From Perognathus longimembris pacificus (taxonomy: Eukaryota > Chordata > Mammalia > Rodentia > Heteromyidae): DNA of 64,000 bases. Under the pieces are notes generated by a model, which was not told where the DNA came from, did not search any database, and worked only from the letters and a program-made list of their open reading frames with translations. Every line of letters begins with the position of its first letter. The stretch's first letter is position 1. The DNA is taken from NCBI RefSeq assembly GCF_023159225.1, contig NC_063163.1:107725885-107789884 (forward strand). Reading direction: 5' to 3'. Below, in pieces: positions 10,373-21,204 of this stretch. A program made the position numbers and the translations under genes.

Positions 10373-10980
10373 TGAAATATCCAATTGTCTTCCTGTATAG
10401 GAATGATTTTATTGCCTTTGCACTTCTGGGGATTTTCACTTCATTAGGGGATCTCATTCTTTTACTTCATTTGCCAACTAGTTCATGTATTTCATTTTTT
10501 AATCAGGAAACAACATGGGTATTCTGGTATTTGTTCTCAATTTTTATATTATTACCTATTCTTATTGAAGGTTAAATGGTCTTGTTGCTAGTATGTGTGC
10601 TTTGTGAAAGGGAGAAATTACCTGCTGGCTAGGAGGCTATAAATAGATTCTGAATCTTGGGGAATATTCCATTTCCCTTGTGATAGCAAATCAGGGAATT
10701 TAATCAACATGGGAGATTAAGAATGGCAATGAATATAGACTCAAATTAGATGTTAGAATCAAAACCAGAGATGGAAAAATCAAATAGTCTGACAATGTTA
10801 GCAAGTATGAGCTCATTTTTATTTTCTTGGCTGTGATTCATGTAGGCTTTCAACAAAGACTTCCAGAAGGTCATGGAAAACTAGCTTCCTCAAAAAGAAT
10901 CCTTCCAAGGAAAGTAAAATATAATGTTGACCATATATATGCTGTGATCATTGAATCTCTCATCTTAAAAATCCATTTCC

Positions 10981-11214
10981 AGCCTGATGCTGGTATCTCA
11001 CACCTGTAATTCTAGTTATGCAGGAAGCTGAGATCTAAGGATGGCTGTTTGAAGACAGCCTGGACAGAAAAGTCCCTGAGAGTCTTATCTCCAATTAAGC
11101 ACCAAAAAAGCCAGAAGTGGAGTTGTGGCTGAAGTCATAGAATACTAGCCTTGAGCAAAAAGGTCAAGAACAGCAATCAACCCCTGATTAAATCCCCAGG
11201 ACCCTCCTCAAAAT
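10981..11214 (+). mobile_element. 7SL-Geo SINE
   Basis: GCTGGTATCTCACACCTG to CCAGGACCCTCCTCAAAA. The Geo arm is diverged. Confidence 0.75.
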
Positions 11215-11437
11215 TTCCAGCTTTGAAAGCCATTTTTTGGAGGTAATGAGACAGATGTGTAAGTAATATAAGGCAGCATTGTCTAGGAGGGACATTGATC
11301 ATCAGGTTGGTGGTTAGACATTTTCTCTATATTCTCATTTGACTCTTTTAGAGTAAATCAAGATTCATTGAAATCAACTTCTAGAATTATGTGTGACTCC
11401 AGGATCTATTATTTACTCTTGTTCCTATGCCCAGCCT

Positions 11438-11510
11438 CTTCCTTCCTTCCCTCCCTCCCTTCCTCACTCCCTCCTTCTCTCCTTCTCCTTTCTTTCTTCT
11501 CTTTATTGCT
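11438..11510. repeat. Polypyrimidine tract
   Basis: TTCC/CTCC-rich run of about 70 bp. Confidence 0.85.
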
Positions 11511-11559
11511 TTGTTGTCAGCCTCAGCTTTTCTTAACAGTATCTTGGCTTATTATTAGG

Positions 11560-11715
11560 TAGTAACTGGATATTAAGCACTCTGTTAAGGGATTTAACCT
11601 TCACAAAAACCCTAACAAATAGAAAATATTTGCGAGATTAAGAAACATAGCTAACTACCTGCAGAGTCAAGGTTTAAACCTGGTCATTCAGAGCCACCGT
11701 CTAACTTTCCTTTTG
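11560..11715 (-). repeat. MIR SINE, antisense
   Basis: TATTAAGCACTCTG, TTAACCTTCACAAAAACCC, GAGATTAAGAAACATAGC and GGTTTAAACCTGGTC follow MIR order. Confidence 0.6.
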
Positions 11716-11850
11716 TTATGTCTTGTATCATTCACTTAAGACTTCTTTGAATGCCTACTATCTTCTGTTTCAATATTTCAACCATTGTTTCAGATAACTA
11801 GCTTCTCTGTAGAAGATACATTCTTTCTTTCCTCCTTCTCTCTCTCTCTC

Positions 11851-12041
11851 TTTTTGGCCGGTCCTGGGGCTTGGACTCAGGGCCTGAGCACTGTCCCTGG
11901 CTTCTTTTTGCTCAAGGCTAGCACTCTGCCACTTGAGCCACAGCACCACTTCTGGCCGTTTTCTGTGGTGCTGGGGAATCGAACCCAGGGCCTCATGTGT
12001 ACGAGGCAAGCTCTGTTGCCACTAGGCCATATCCCCAGCCC
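11851..12041 (-). mobile_element. IDL-Geo SINE
   Basis: Complete, but lacks a few bases of the CTGTATATG segment. Inserted in pyrimidine-rich DNA with CTCCTTCTC at both sides. Confidence 0.85.
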
Positions 12042-12094
12042 TCCTCCTTCTCTTTACTCTTCCCTCCCTCTTTCCTTTTATTCTTTTTATTTTC

Positions 12095-12160
12095 AGTACT
12101 AGCATCTGAACTCAAGACTTTGTGTTTGCTAGGCAGGTGCTCTATCATTTGATATCATTT
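12095..12160 (-). mobile_element. ID-like SINE fragment
   Basis: ACTAGCATCTGAACTCAAG and GCTAGGCAGGTGCTCTATC. Confidence 0.45.
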
Positions 12161-12410
12161 GCTCTATCATTTGACTCCTTTCCTTCCATTCATTCTTGTA
12201 GAGGTCTCTGGGACTGCAGGTGCATTTAACATGTGTACACTTTTCCTTAGGATATATTCTCTCTTAACCAAGACTATAGTATTTAAGCCTATTAGAATAA
12301 AAGCACTGGGTCTTTTTAGTTATAATTTGTTTTATTTATTTTGAGGCTGAACTTGTTCTAAACAGTTTTGCATGCATTGCATTATTTAAGCTATATAATT
12401 CTTTGTGGTA

Positions 12411-12448
<38 letters not shown>

Positions 12449-12450
12449 CC
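12411..12450. repeat. (TATC)n microsatellite
   Basis: About nine TATC units. Confidence 0.95.
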
Positions 12451-12644
12451 CATTGTATGTACAAGGGAATATGCCCAGAGAGAGTGACCTGCACAAGGTC
12501 ACCAGAACACTAGGCTCTGAATGGGAGTTTTCTCACAGACCAAGTTATTTATCATTTGCAATAAGTCCTCACAATCCTCTCTCAAGATGGACTCTCAAGA
12601 TCTCTGAAGACCCAGAGGAGAAATCATCTCTTGTCCTTGTTCGC

Positions 12645-12800
12645 GTCTGCTAAGGAAGAGAATTAGCATAAACACTAGTACATGTAAGCACTTTACATAT
12701 ATTAATTCCCTGACTATCACAGCCCCAGAATCGGCTGATTATCCTCATACTGCAGATGAGGAAATGAGGAAAGGATAACTTACAAGGTAACAAAACCAGG
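12645..12800 (-). repeat. MIR SINE, antisense
   Basis: GTAAGCACTTTACATATATT, TTATCCTCATACTGCAGATG and AGGAAATGAGG are typical of antisense MIR. Confidence 0.6.
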
Positions 12801-13146
12801 TATGATGGCAGAATAGTAGACTTACAATCTTTTGACCACCTACTGGTCTTCCTTTCTGACAAGAAGCAATCCTCTGGTTAATACCATCAAAAGGACAAAA
12901 TGGTGAAGTCTTCCTCATAGTTCAATATTTCCTTGCTTCTTCACATCCTCTTAAGGATTTTTGATATGGTCTCAGAAAGAGTGCCTAGATGAGCAAGGAG
13001 AGGCCATCTTCTTCCCCTTTCAGTTCAGCTGAGAGGTACTCTGCCATCAGACAAAATTGGAGTACTCCAGATTCTTTCTTTATGCCTTCTTTTCCCTTTA
13101 TTGGGAGGGGGCAGTACTGAGGTTTGAACTCAGGACAGGGCTTTAG

Positions 13147-13376
13147 TGTGTGTGTGTGTGTGTGCGCGCACACACCAGGACTGGGGCTTGAATTTAGGGC
13201 CTGATACTGTAGTTAAGCTTTTTCACGCCATGTTGGTGCTTGACCACTTGAACCACAACTCCACTTCCAGCTTTTTGGTAGTTAATTGGAGATAAGAGTC
13301 TTGTGGACTTGCCTTCTCCAGGCTGGCTTCAAACTGCAATCCTCAGATTTCAGCCTCCTGATGTGAGCCACTGGCA
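13147..13376 (-). mobile_element. 7SL-Geo SINE with TG/CG run at its 3' side
   Basis: The TG run at 13147-13165 turns into GCGCGCACACACC before GGGGCTTGAATTTAGGG. Confidence 0.8.
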
Positions 13377-13387
13377 TTCCATTTAGG

Positions 13388-13465
13388 TCCTTCCTTCCTT
13401 CCTTCCTTCCTTCCTTCCTTCCTTCCTTCCTTCCTTCCTTCCTTCCTTCCTTCCTTCTTTCCTTA
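13388..13465. repeat. (TTCC)n microsatellite
   Basis: About 18 TTCC units between a 7SL-Geo and an IDL-Geo, both antisense. Confidence 0.95.
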
Positions 13466-13467
13466 GT

Positions 13468-13683
13468 CTTTTTTTTTTTTAACCAATCCTGGGGCTTGAA
13501 CTCAGGGCCTGAGCACTGCCCTGGCTTCTTTTTGCTAAAAAAAAAAAAAAAAAAAGTTAGCACTCTGCCACTTGAGCTACACCACCACTTCCTGCTTTTT
13601 CTGTACATGTGGTTCTGAGGAATCGAACCCAGGTCTTTATGTATATGAGGCAAACACTTTACCACTAGACCATATTCCCAGCC
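13468..13683 (-). mobile_element. IDL-Geo SINE with internal A19 run
   Basis: Normal antisense copy, except that TTTGCTCAAGGC is replaced by TTTGCT, a 19 A run and GTTAGC. Confidence 0.85.
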
Positions 13684-13730
13684 AGGTCAGGCACTCTTAA
13701 CACTCTTAATGAACCTCCCCAGCGCTTTTT

Positions 13731-13856
13731 TTTTTCTTTCTTGAATTAATTTTCAGGCAGGGTCTCAGGTGTTTTACTAGGGCTCACCCTGGGATCATAG
13801 AAATCCTACCTATGCCTCTCTAGGGATTATGGGAATGAGCCACCATGCCCAGCCTT
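13731..13856 (-). mobile_element. B1-like SINE monomer
   Basis: CAGGCAGGGTCTCAGG to AGCCACCATGCCCAGCC. Confidence 0.7.
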
Positions 13857-14599
13857 GTGCCTTGTTTTCCTGTATTCTGTCTTCATTGTCCGCATTATTA
13901 GGATTATTAGAACTATTAGACGTCAATGGGCAGCATGTATAAACACAGACTTAGGCACAGTACACCAATGAAAGACCTGAACTTGCACAAAGGCCCCCGG
14001 GGAGCCTTTTCCCGTACTACCTGAAGTCCCCCGGGCCTGAAACTTTCACTCAGATGCCTCAGCTTCATCCAGCTCTCATCCTGCAGGTTGGGGTAGAAAA
14101 CAAGCCTCGCTGTCCCCCTCACCTCTGTCTCGAAGTCTGAAGCCTTTTGGGGGTGGGAGATGGCCTTGCCCATCCAACCCCAGTAGAATGGAAAGGGGGG
14201 AGTCCAGAAAATACCAGAAGCTCTTTTGAATGTGTCTGCGGGGCATCTGGGCAAAACCGCCTACCCACGCAAGCCATCTGCTTACATCTTGTGGGGAACC
14301 TCAAGTGTCAGGCCCTGGGAGTGAGATATCCACATTGGTAGTCGCCGCACGCGCACACGCGCCCATCTCGGGCCTCCTGAATATTCATGAGTTGGAGCAG
14401 AAGGGCCGGTGTCCAAAGAGGGGTGGGGGAAGAAACAACCATCCATGAATATGAATGCGGGCCGGCGCACGTGCTGCCTCCCCGGGAAGGCGATGACGTC
14501 CAGGCCCCACGCGCGTGGCCGCGGAGGGGGTGCGCGAGCGCGGGCGCGTCCCCGGGAGCCCGGGCGCGAGCGCGGGGAGGGCGGCGGGGTGGAGGCGGA

Positions 14600-14799
14600 G
14601 AGCGGAGCCGCGGAGCCGCGGAGCAGCGGAGCCGGGCGCCGCGGGAGCCGCGGAGGGGAGGGGAGCGCTCGCTGCTCGCCGCCCGCCGCTCGCTGGCTCG
14701 CTGGCCGCCGCGCTCCCGTCCCCCGCTCGCCCGGGCCCCGTGGATGGGGGTGTCCGGCTGAACCCCGAGATCCGCCTCCCTCCGCCAGGACCCGCACAG
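14600..14799 (+). other. FEZ1: FEZ1 exon 1 (5'UTR), start approximate
   Basis: The non-coding first exon is placed by a CAG|GTG donor at 14799/14800 inside the CpG island. It would join to the 42 nt of 5'UTR that begin exon 2 at 23538. The transcription start is not determinable from sequence alone. Purine/GC-rich GCGGAG repeats at about 14595-14665 may be 5'UTR or core promoter. Confidence 0.65.
14744..14761 (+). CDS. Five-codon upstream ORF in FEZ1 5'UTR
   Basis: ATG GGG GTG TCC GGC TGA (MGVSG, then stop) lies in exon 1 about 38 nt before the donor. It has G at -3 and G at +4, so initiation is plausible. It terminates well before the main ATG. Any translational effect is inference. Confidence 0.35.
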   Translation: MGVSG

Positions 14800-15530
14800 G
14801 TGCTGTCGCCTCTTCGCGCCGCTCGGGGGACGGTCGGGCCGGGGTGGGTGACGGAGGCCCCGTGGATCTCCGACAGGACAGTTTTGGGGGTGCCGTAGCA
14901 CCTTCCCCCCTCCCCACCCCATCGCCCGGGTGCCCGTCGTCTTCCTGCCCTTCTCTTTATGGGGGGCCGGGGAGATGTCAGACCTCACCTCCAGCCAGGC
15001 CTGGCGATCGTGCATGTGTGAGTGTGCACGGGTGTGCGTGAGTGTGCATCTGTACACGTGTGAGTGTGTGTGTGCGCGTGAAGGGAGGTGGCGGGGCCCG
15101 GGGGCGGGGGAGAGCCTGGGGATGCTCCCCCAGTGGAGCCGTGCGGGACCCCGACCTCCCTCCAGGACCGTTATCTGGTCGGGCTCCGAGAACCCGGCCC
15201 GGAATCATGGCTGTGCGGAGGATCGGGACCCCGCGGCGGGCCGGGCCCCTCCCCAGGGCGTGGAGCCTCGCCCGAACCGGGCCCGGTGCCTTCCGCCGGG
15301 GTCGGAACCGCTGGCCGCGGCTGCCGTCTCTCCGCTACGGGGCAGGGCGGAGAAAGGACGAGAGTGGCCGTGTAGTGGTGGTGGTGTGTGGATGTGTGTG
15401 AGCGTGTGTGTAAGTGTGCACACTCGGAACCGGTTGTCCACCGGGCCCAGGGCTCCGGAGATTGCCAGCTTGATTGACCCTCGCTGCTTCCCTCTTGCGG
15501 TTCCCTGCCTCCTCGCCGCTGGACACACGC

Positions 15531-16263
15531 TTGTCCTCCAGTGTCCCCCTCTTATTTGTCCCAAAGGGGCTGCGGGAGTGGCGTGGGGCCTGCCTGGGAT
15601 TAGCAAGGCTTCCTTGGAAGCGCCAGCTATTGTGCTGCTTGGAGGAACCCTTTCTTCACCCCAGCCGAAGGGGGAGAGGAAGAGAAGGGGGTGCATATGA
15701 GATGGAGGTGAATGCAAGAGCAGGAGTGGAAAGGAGGGGGGGTGGGGAGGGACTCAGAATCACAAAGGGGTGGCGGATTCAGAAATGACAATGAAATACT
15801 ATTTCGTCCCAGACGGGAAAGCTGCTGCAAACGCCTGGGTTTTTGCTGAAGGTGGATGAGTGGAGGACAGGCTGAATATGGAAGCGGAGGAGGAGCAGGT
15901 CATAATTGACCCTGGAGCAAATAGTAGGGAGACCCAAGGAGATGCAATGGGGCTTGCATGGTGGTGCAGAGGCCCAGCAAGTGGGGGGGGGCAGGGTGAC
16001 ATTCCCACAGCTTCCATCCGGGATTCACTGGGCTCTGATCAGCAAAGCAGGGACCACTAATGTTTACTGCAGTCCCAGGCTGCAGATCCTGCATCATTTG
16101 TGCAGCAGGGAGAGGCTTATGTGTTTCCTACTGGGTCTCTGTTAAGCCCTTTTCTTTTCCAAACCACACCATCTATTGGGAGCCCAAGTGAATGGAATAA
16201 ATTATAGGACAGTCACACTATAGTCCTGCACTTGGTTCCACCATAAAGAGGAAAAGAAAGCAT
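15531..16263. other. 5' part of intron 1, GC-moderate unique DNA
   Basis: Shoulder of the CpG island with no repeat recognised. Reading frames here lack family resemblance. Confidence 0.55.
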
Positions 16264-16468
16264 GGGGCTTTGGGGCTCACTCCTGTGATCCTAGCTGTCC
16301 AAGAGGTGGAGATGTGAGGATCATGGTTCAAAGCTAGCCCATGCGGGAAAGACTGATAATCCTATCTCCAAAAAGTAGGAAGTGGAGCTGTAGCTAAAGT
16401 GGGCAGAGCATCAGCCTTGAGCGAAGACAAGGCCCCGAGTTCAAGCTTCACTACTAGCACCAAAAAAG
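16264..16468 (+). mobile_element. 7SL-Geo SINE (intron 1)
   Basis: GGGGCTCACTCCTGTGATCC to CACTACTAGCACCAAAAAAG. Confidence 0.8.
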
Positions 16469-16621
16469 CTTTCCACGATTCCTTCTTTCTGCCATTTCTT
16501 CAACTTATTTATTTAAAGTGTGGACAGAGTAGCTCTTGTATTGACATTGGCATTTGGGGTGGGGTGCATGAGCTTGGGGATAGAATCTAGGGCCTCACAC
16601 ATTTAATGCATCACTTACCCT

Positions 16622-16624
<3 letters not shown>

Positions 16625-16666
<42 letters not shown>

Positions 16667-16887
16667 GGAGCTTGAATTTAGGGTTTAGTCACCATCCCTT
16701 AGTTTTTTTACTCAAGGCTAGTGCTGTACCACTTGAACCACAGCTCCACTTGCAGGTTTTTGGTGGTTAATTGGAGATAGGAATTGCAGACTTTTCTGCC
16801 CAGTCTGGATTTGAACATGGATCTTTAGATCTCAGCCTCCTGAGTAGCTAAGATTACAGTCATGAGCCACCTAGTGCAGGCTTTTGC
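16625..16887 (-). mobile_element. 7SL-Geo SINE with (TG)n
   Basis: A 42 bp TG run directly abuts TTGGAGCTTGAATTTAGGG. Confidence 0.85.
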
Positions 16888-17651
16888 CTTAACTTTTAAG
16901 GGGAGAAGGCTCTGAGAGGAGCTAGGATAAGGACAGTAGCAAGCTTGCCAGGATGGAAAAGTAGAAAATTATTTTCAGTATTTTTGTTGTGAAATGATCA
17001 CACCCTAGGAAATGAAGGCACTCAGGAAAAAGGAGAGCAAAAGAATGGGGGCTAATGAGACCTAATTAAAAAAATATCATGGGGTAAAGGAGGAATTATG
17101 TGATATTATTTCAAGACATGTGCCAATCCTAACTAAAGACCCCATCTTGAGGCTGTGATTGGGCCAATTAGAATGCCGGAAAGTCCTTTCTCTGCCACAG
17201 TCTTTCTACAAATGAAGTTGAGTACCCTGTAATTTCAGACTCCCAATTTGGCAATTTGGGTTTTTAGTTTTGACTTCATGTCTATCTGATCCTTTATACA
17301 GTGCTTCTTGATTCCTGAGGAGTGAGTGAACAAAAACCAATCAGCATATATTATGGGTTGTTTTGAATAACCATATGTCTGGACTGTAGCTTGATATTGA
17401 CTTCTTCTTTTTAGATGAATCTGTTTTCTCTAGAGCCTTCCTGAACTTTCAGCATCTTTTCCTTTTGATGCAGTAAAAACTCAACTTCAGTCCTAGATTC
17501 TGACTGAATTGGTCCTTGTTGCTGGTTAGTGGGGTAGACTGTGCGGTTTCAAATCAGCATCCTTGCTAGTGATGCCTTCCCATTCCAGCTCCCAGTGATC
17601 CAGGAACCTTAGCCAAATGAATTGAAAAAGGCTTTAGAAAAAACAAAACAA

Positions 17652-17886
17652 AGGGGCTGGGAATATGGTCTAGTGGCAAGAGTGCTTGCCTCCTATACAT
17701 GAAGCCCTGGGTTCGATTCCTCAGCACGACATATATAGAAAATGGCCAGAAGTGGCGCGGTGGGTCAAGTGGCAGAGTGCTAGCCTTGAGCAAAAAAGAA
17801 GCCAGGGACAGTGCTCAGGCCCTGAGTCCAAGGCCCAGGACTGGCAAAAACAAAAACAAAAAAAACACAAACAAACAAACAAAAAA
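17652..17886 (+). mobile_element. IDL-Geo SINE
   Basis: GGGGCTGGGAATATGGTC to GGACTGGC plus an AAC-rich tail. Confidence 0.88.
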
Positions 17887-18064
17887 GATGTCGACCTTTT
17901 TTGGGTAATAGTTCTTTCATTTGATAAGCATTTGAAAGTATCACACATGGACTGTTATGGCAGAGATAATTTTTCTTTTGCTTGAAACATGCTCATACCA
18001 TACATCTATGTAAGTTATTCTGATTTTTTTTTAGCCTCATTGGATTTATCAAACACTTTCTGAA

Positions 18065-18297
18065 TTTTTTTTTTTTTCTTGCTGATCCTGGGGCTTGAAC
18101 TCTGGGCCTGGGCACTGCCCTTCACCTCTTTTTGCTCAAGGCTAGCACTCTACCACATGAACCACAATGTCACTTCTGGCTTTTTCTGTGAATAATTGGA
18201 CATAAGAGCCTCATGAACTTTCCTGTTCAGACTGGCTTTGAACTGTGATCTTCAGATCTCAGCCTCCTGAGTAACTAGGATTACAGGCACGAGCCAC
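18065..18297 (-). mobile_element. 7SL-Geo SINE
   Basis: T-rich start, GGGGCTTGAACTCTGGG, ATAATTGGACATAAG and GAGTAACTAGGATTACAGGC. Confidence 0.85.
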
Positions 18298-18334
18298 TAA
18301 AGATGTCATTGGGTTCACAAAATGACCTTCAAGG

Positions 18335-18470
18335 TAAGCACTATTTGAAACCCCATTTTATAAATGAGAAAGTTGAAGAACAAGGAAGCAGATAATTTGT
18401 CCACAGCCTTTCAGCTAGGAGTGATAGAACCAAGACTGGAACCCTGACCCTGGGCCCTTAGCTAGCTCAG
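18335..18470 (-). repeat. MIR SINE, antisense
   Basis: CCATTTTATAAATGAGAAAG, TTTGTCCACAGCC and CAGCTAGGAGTGATAGAACC. Confidence 0.65.
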
Positions 18471-18618
18471 TACTGCCTCAATGAACAAATCCCTTGGCTA
18501 CCTTTCCCTACTCTCAGTTGCCCCTTAAGAGCTCTTCTTCCTTGCATTCCTTCATTTTCTCTTTCCCTACTTCCTTCCCTTCTTCCTCCCCTTTCTTCCT
18601 TTCCTTTCCTTTTCATCT

Positions 18619-18828
18619 TTTTTTTTTTTTTTTTTTGGCCAGTCCTGGGCCTTGGACTCAGGGCCTGCGCACTGTCCCTGGCTTCTTCCCGCTCAAGGCT
18701 AGCACTCTGCCACTTGAGCCACAGCGCCGCTTCTGGCCGTTTTCTGTATATGTGGTGCTGGGGAATTGAACCTAGGGCCTCGTGTATCCGAGGCAGGCAC
18801 TCTTGCCACTAGGCTATATCCCCAGCCC
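18619..18828 (-). mobile_element. IDL-Geo SINE, young subfamily
   Basis: Shows TTCCCGCTCAAGG and CTCGTGTATCCGAGGCAGG, the complement of the variants at 4728 and 48640. Confidence 0.9.
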
Positions 18829-18956
18829 TCATCTTTTATTTTCTTGAGATGGGGTCTTACTATGTATCAAAGGCAGACTTTAAACTCTCTATCCTCCCAA
18901 AAATAGCTCACTTTTTTGGTGCTGATGTCCTTCTCTAAAATGAATTTCTCCTCTAC

Positions 18957-19130
18957 TTCCTTCTTCTCCTTTTTTCTCTTCCTCCTCCTCTTCCTCTTCT
19001 TCCTTTTCTTCCTTGTTTCCCTTTTCCTCTTCTCTCCTCTTTTCCTCCTCTTCTTCTTCTCCTTCTCATCTTCCTCGGTGCTCTTGTCCTCTTCCTCTTC
19101 ATTTTCGTTTCCTCTTCCTTTTGTGCTATG
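18957..19130. repeat. Pyrimidine-rich (TTC/CTC) tract
   Basis: Irregular CTTCTC/TCCTCT run in intron 1. Confidence 0.85.
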
Positions 19131-19251
19131 AATTCCTTTGGTAGTATGAGAAGACCTAGGATATTTATTCTCTGAATAATGTTTTAAAACCTATTAAAAT
19201 ACTTAGGTTTACAAAGGAAACTAATTTCATTGAAATATAGATATAAGGGGG

Positions 19252-19489
19252 TGCACTGGGCACTGGTTGCTCATATCTGTAATCCTAGCTACTCAGGAGG
19301 CTGAGATCTGAGGACAGAGGTTTAAAGCCAGCCCAGGCAGGAAAGTCCATGAGACTCTTATCTCCAATTAACCACCAGAAAACTGGAAGTGGTGCTGTGG
19401 CTCAAGTGGTAGAGCACTTGCCTTGAGCTGAAGAGCTCAGGGACAGCACCCAGGCCCAGAGTTCAAGTCCCACTACCAACCAAAAAAAA
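19252..19489 (+). mobile_element. 7SL-Geo SINE, well-preserved reference copy
   Basis: 7SL-like arm 19252-19372 (CACTGGTTGCTCATATCTG to CCAATTAACCACC). Geo arm 19373-19482 with A-box-like TGGCTCAAGTGG and B-box-like AGTTCAAGTCCC. A8 tail. Confidence 0.9.
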
Positions 19490-19502
19490 GATTGTTATTA
19501 CC

Positions 19503-19707
19503 TTTTTTTTTTTTTTAACTAGTCTTGGGGCTTGAACTCAGGGCTTGAGCACTGTCCCTAGCTTCCTTTTGCTCAAAGCTAGCACTCTACCACTTGAGCC
19601 ATAGAGTCATTTCTGGTCTTTTCTGTTTATGTGGTGTTGAGGAATTGAACCCAGGGCTTCATGCCTACTAGGCAAGCACTCTACCGCTAAGCCACATTCC
19701 CTGCCCC
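19503..19707 (-). mobile_element. IDL-Geo SINE
   Basis: Immediately follows the 19252 copy in the opposite orientation, so the pair forms an inverted repeat of Geo arms. Confidence 0.85.
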
Positions 19708-20200
19708 TTGTGCATTGCTTTTAAGCTGTGTTGAACAAAGGAGTGGTGACTAGCCATGTGTGCCTGTTGGATACTTGAAAGGAGACTAATTTGAAGATAG
19801 ACTGTATATGTAAATTACACACTGGATTTCCAATGTAAATTATCTCATTAATATTTTAATATGAATTACATTGACATATTAATACTTTATACTGGATTAA
19901 ATAAGTATATAATGAAAATATATCTTATCATTGAAATTATTAAATGAACTTGAATTGAAATGATTAAAATGAGCTTCCCAGAGTTTAAGCTCTATATGTA
20001 ACAAAGAAGCTCTTCATATAACAAATGAGGAAATACCCAGAATACCAGCAATAACAGGACCGATGGCTTCTTCTCCTTCTCCTTTTTTTGTGGGGAGGAC
20101 TGATTTTTCTAAGATATGGGTCTGCCTTCATATCTGTTTGTATATCAAGATTCTATCATATTGTTTTTGCAAACTGTAAATGCTCAAAATGTGTGTTGCG

Positions 20201-20468
20201 TGCATGTGTGTGTGTGCGTGTGTGTGTGTATTTTTTGTGCTACTACAATAGCTTGGACTTAGGACTTGTACTCTGTCTTTCTTGCTCACAGCTGTTGTTT
20301 TTACCACTGGAGCCACACCTCCAATCTATCATTTTGCTGGTTAATTGGAGATAAAGTCTAGTAAGCTTTTCTGCCCAGAATGGCTTTGATAATTATGATT
20401 CTCCAGATCTCAGCCTCCTGAGTAACTAGGATTACAGACAAGTGTGATATGAGTCATCAGTGCTCAAC
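20201..20468 (-). mobile_element. 7SL-Geo SINE with (TG)n
   Basis: The TG run 20201-20231 and ATTTTTTGTGC precede the diverged Geo arm. The left arm is clear at 20405-20468. Confidence 0.75.
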
Positions 20469-21204
20469 TATTTGTTGATGCAAGGGTAAATTACTTTCTC
20501 ATAGCTTAACCCAAGTATGAATTGTCCCACTTTCCATACTCAATATGCCCTGTGGCTTGCTTAGGGTTTCAGTTTTGTGAAGGAGTGGGCTCTGGTAGGG
20601 CAAACCCTATAGCTCTTGCTGTCTGTTTGGCTTTTCTCAGCTTGTGGTTCCAACTTAAGCGCGTAACTAGATCCACGATCCTACAGATTGGGAGAGAAAA
20701 GTTGGGTTGCCTTTTTCTGTGTTACAAGGAAGGAGGCTGAGCACGTGTAGAAGAGTGTGACAGACATTATTGCTTAAGGGAAACTGTAAGTGGAGGCAGA
20801 AGGGAATTTTTCAATGAACACACATTGATTGATTGCTGGCCACAGGGAAGTTGGCATGCTTGAAACCATGGAGGACATCCAGAGGCTGCTAATGTCCTTG
20901 AGGAATTAAAATTATAATTGAGAAGGAACCTGGATATAGGCACAGATGGATAAACCATTATTGAAGGTGGTATATGAAGAGAGATGGATGATGTGTGTGT
21001 GCACATATGTGTGTAAGAGGTTCCCAGAGTTGCTGGAAAATGGGAGGCATCCCGAGTATGCACTGCACAAGATGGAAGTGGAGTTTGGCTTTGTAGCATT
21101 TAAGTGATCGGTTATTTCATACAAGGTAACAGGTCATTTAGTACATTCGAAGGCATATGTCCTGCATTTAAGTAAAACTCAGGTGTTAATGGGAAAGTCT
21201 GTTT

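Larger units (their letters stand above)
14340..15330. promoter_or_regulatory. FEZ1: CpG-island promoter of FEZ1
   Basis: Very CpG-rich and GC-rich DNA in an otherwise AT-rich window, with no TATA box. It contains a CACGTG E-box at 14468-14473 and a CRE-like TGACGTC at 14494-14500. Two AT-rich POU-like sites sit at its upstream edge: the palindrome TGAATATTCA at 14378-14387 and ATGAATATGAATG at 14445-14457. The CpG density and position next to exon 1 are seen directly. The factor assignments are inference from motif shape. Confidence 0.85.

Noticed and set aside
10087..10575. 162 aa Phe/Leu/Pro/Ser-rich frame resembling a membrane protein
   Set aside because: Low-complexity translation of the polypyrimidine tract.
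14282..15057. Overlapping 211-256 aa open frames on both strands across the CpG island
   Set aside because: GC-rich DNA lacks stop codons by composition. The frames are Arg/Pro/Gly-rich on both strands with no family resemblance or splice logic.
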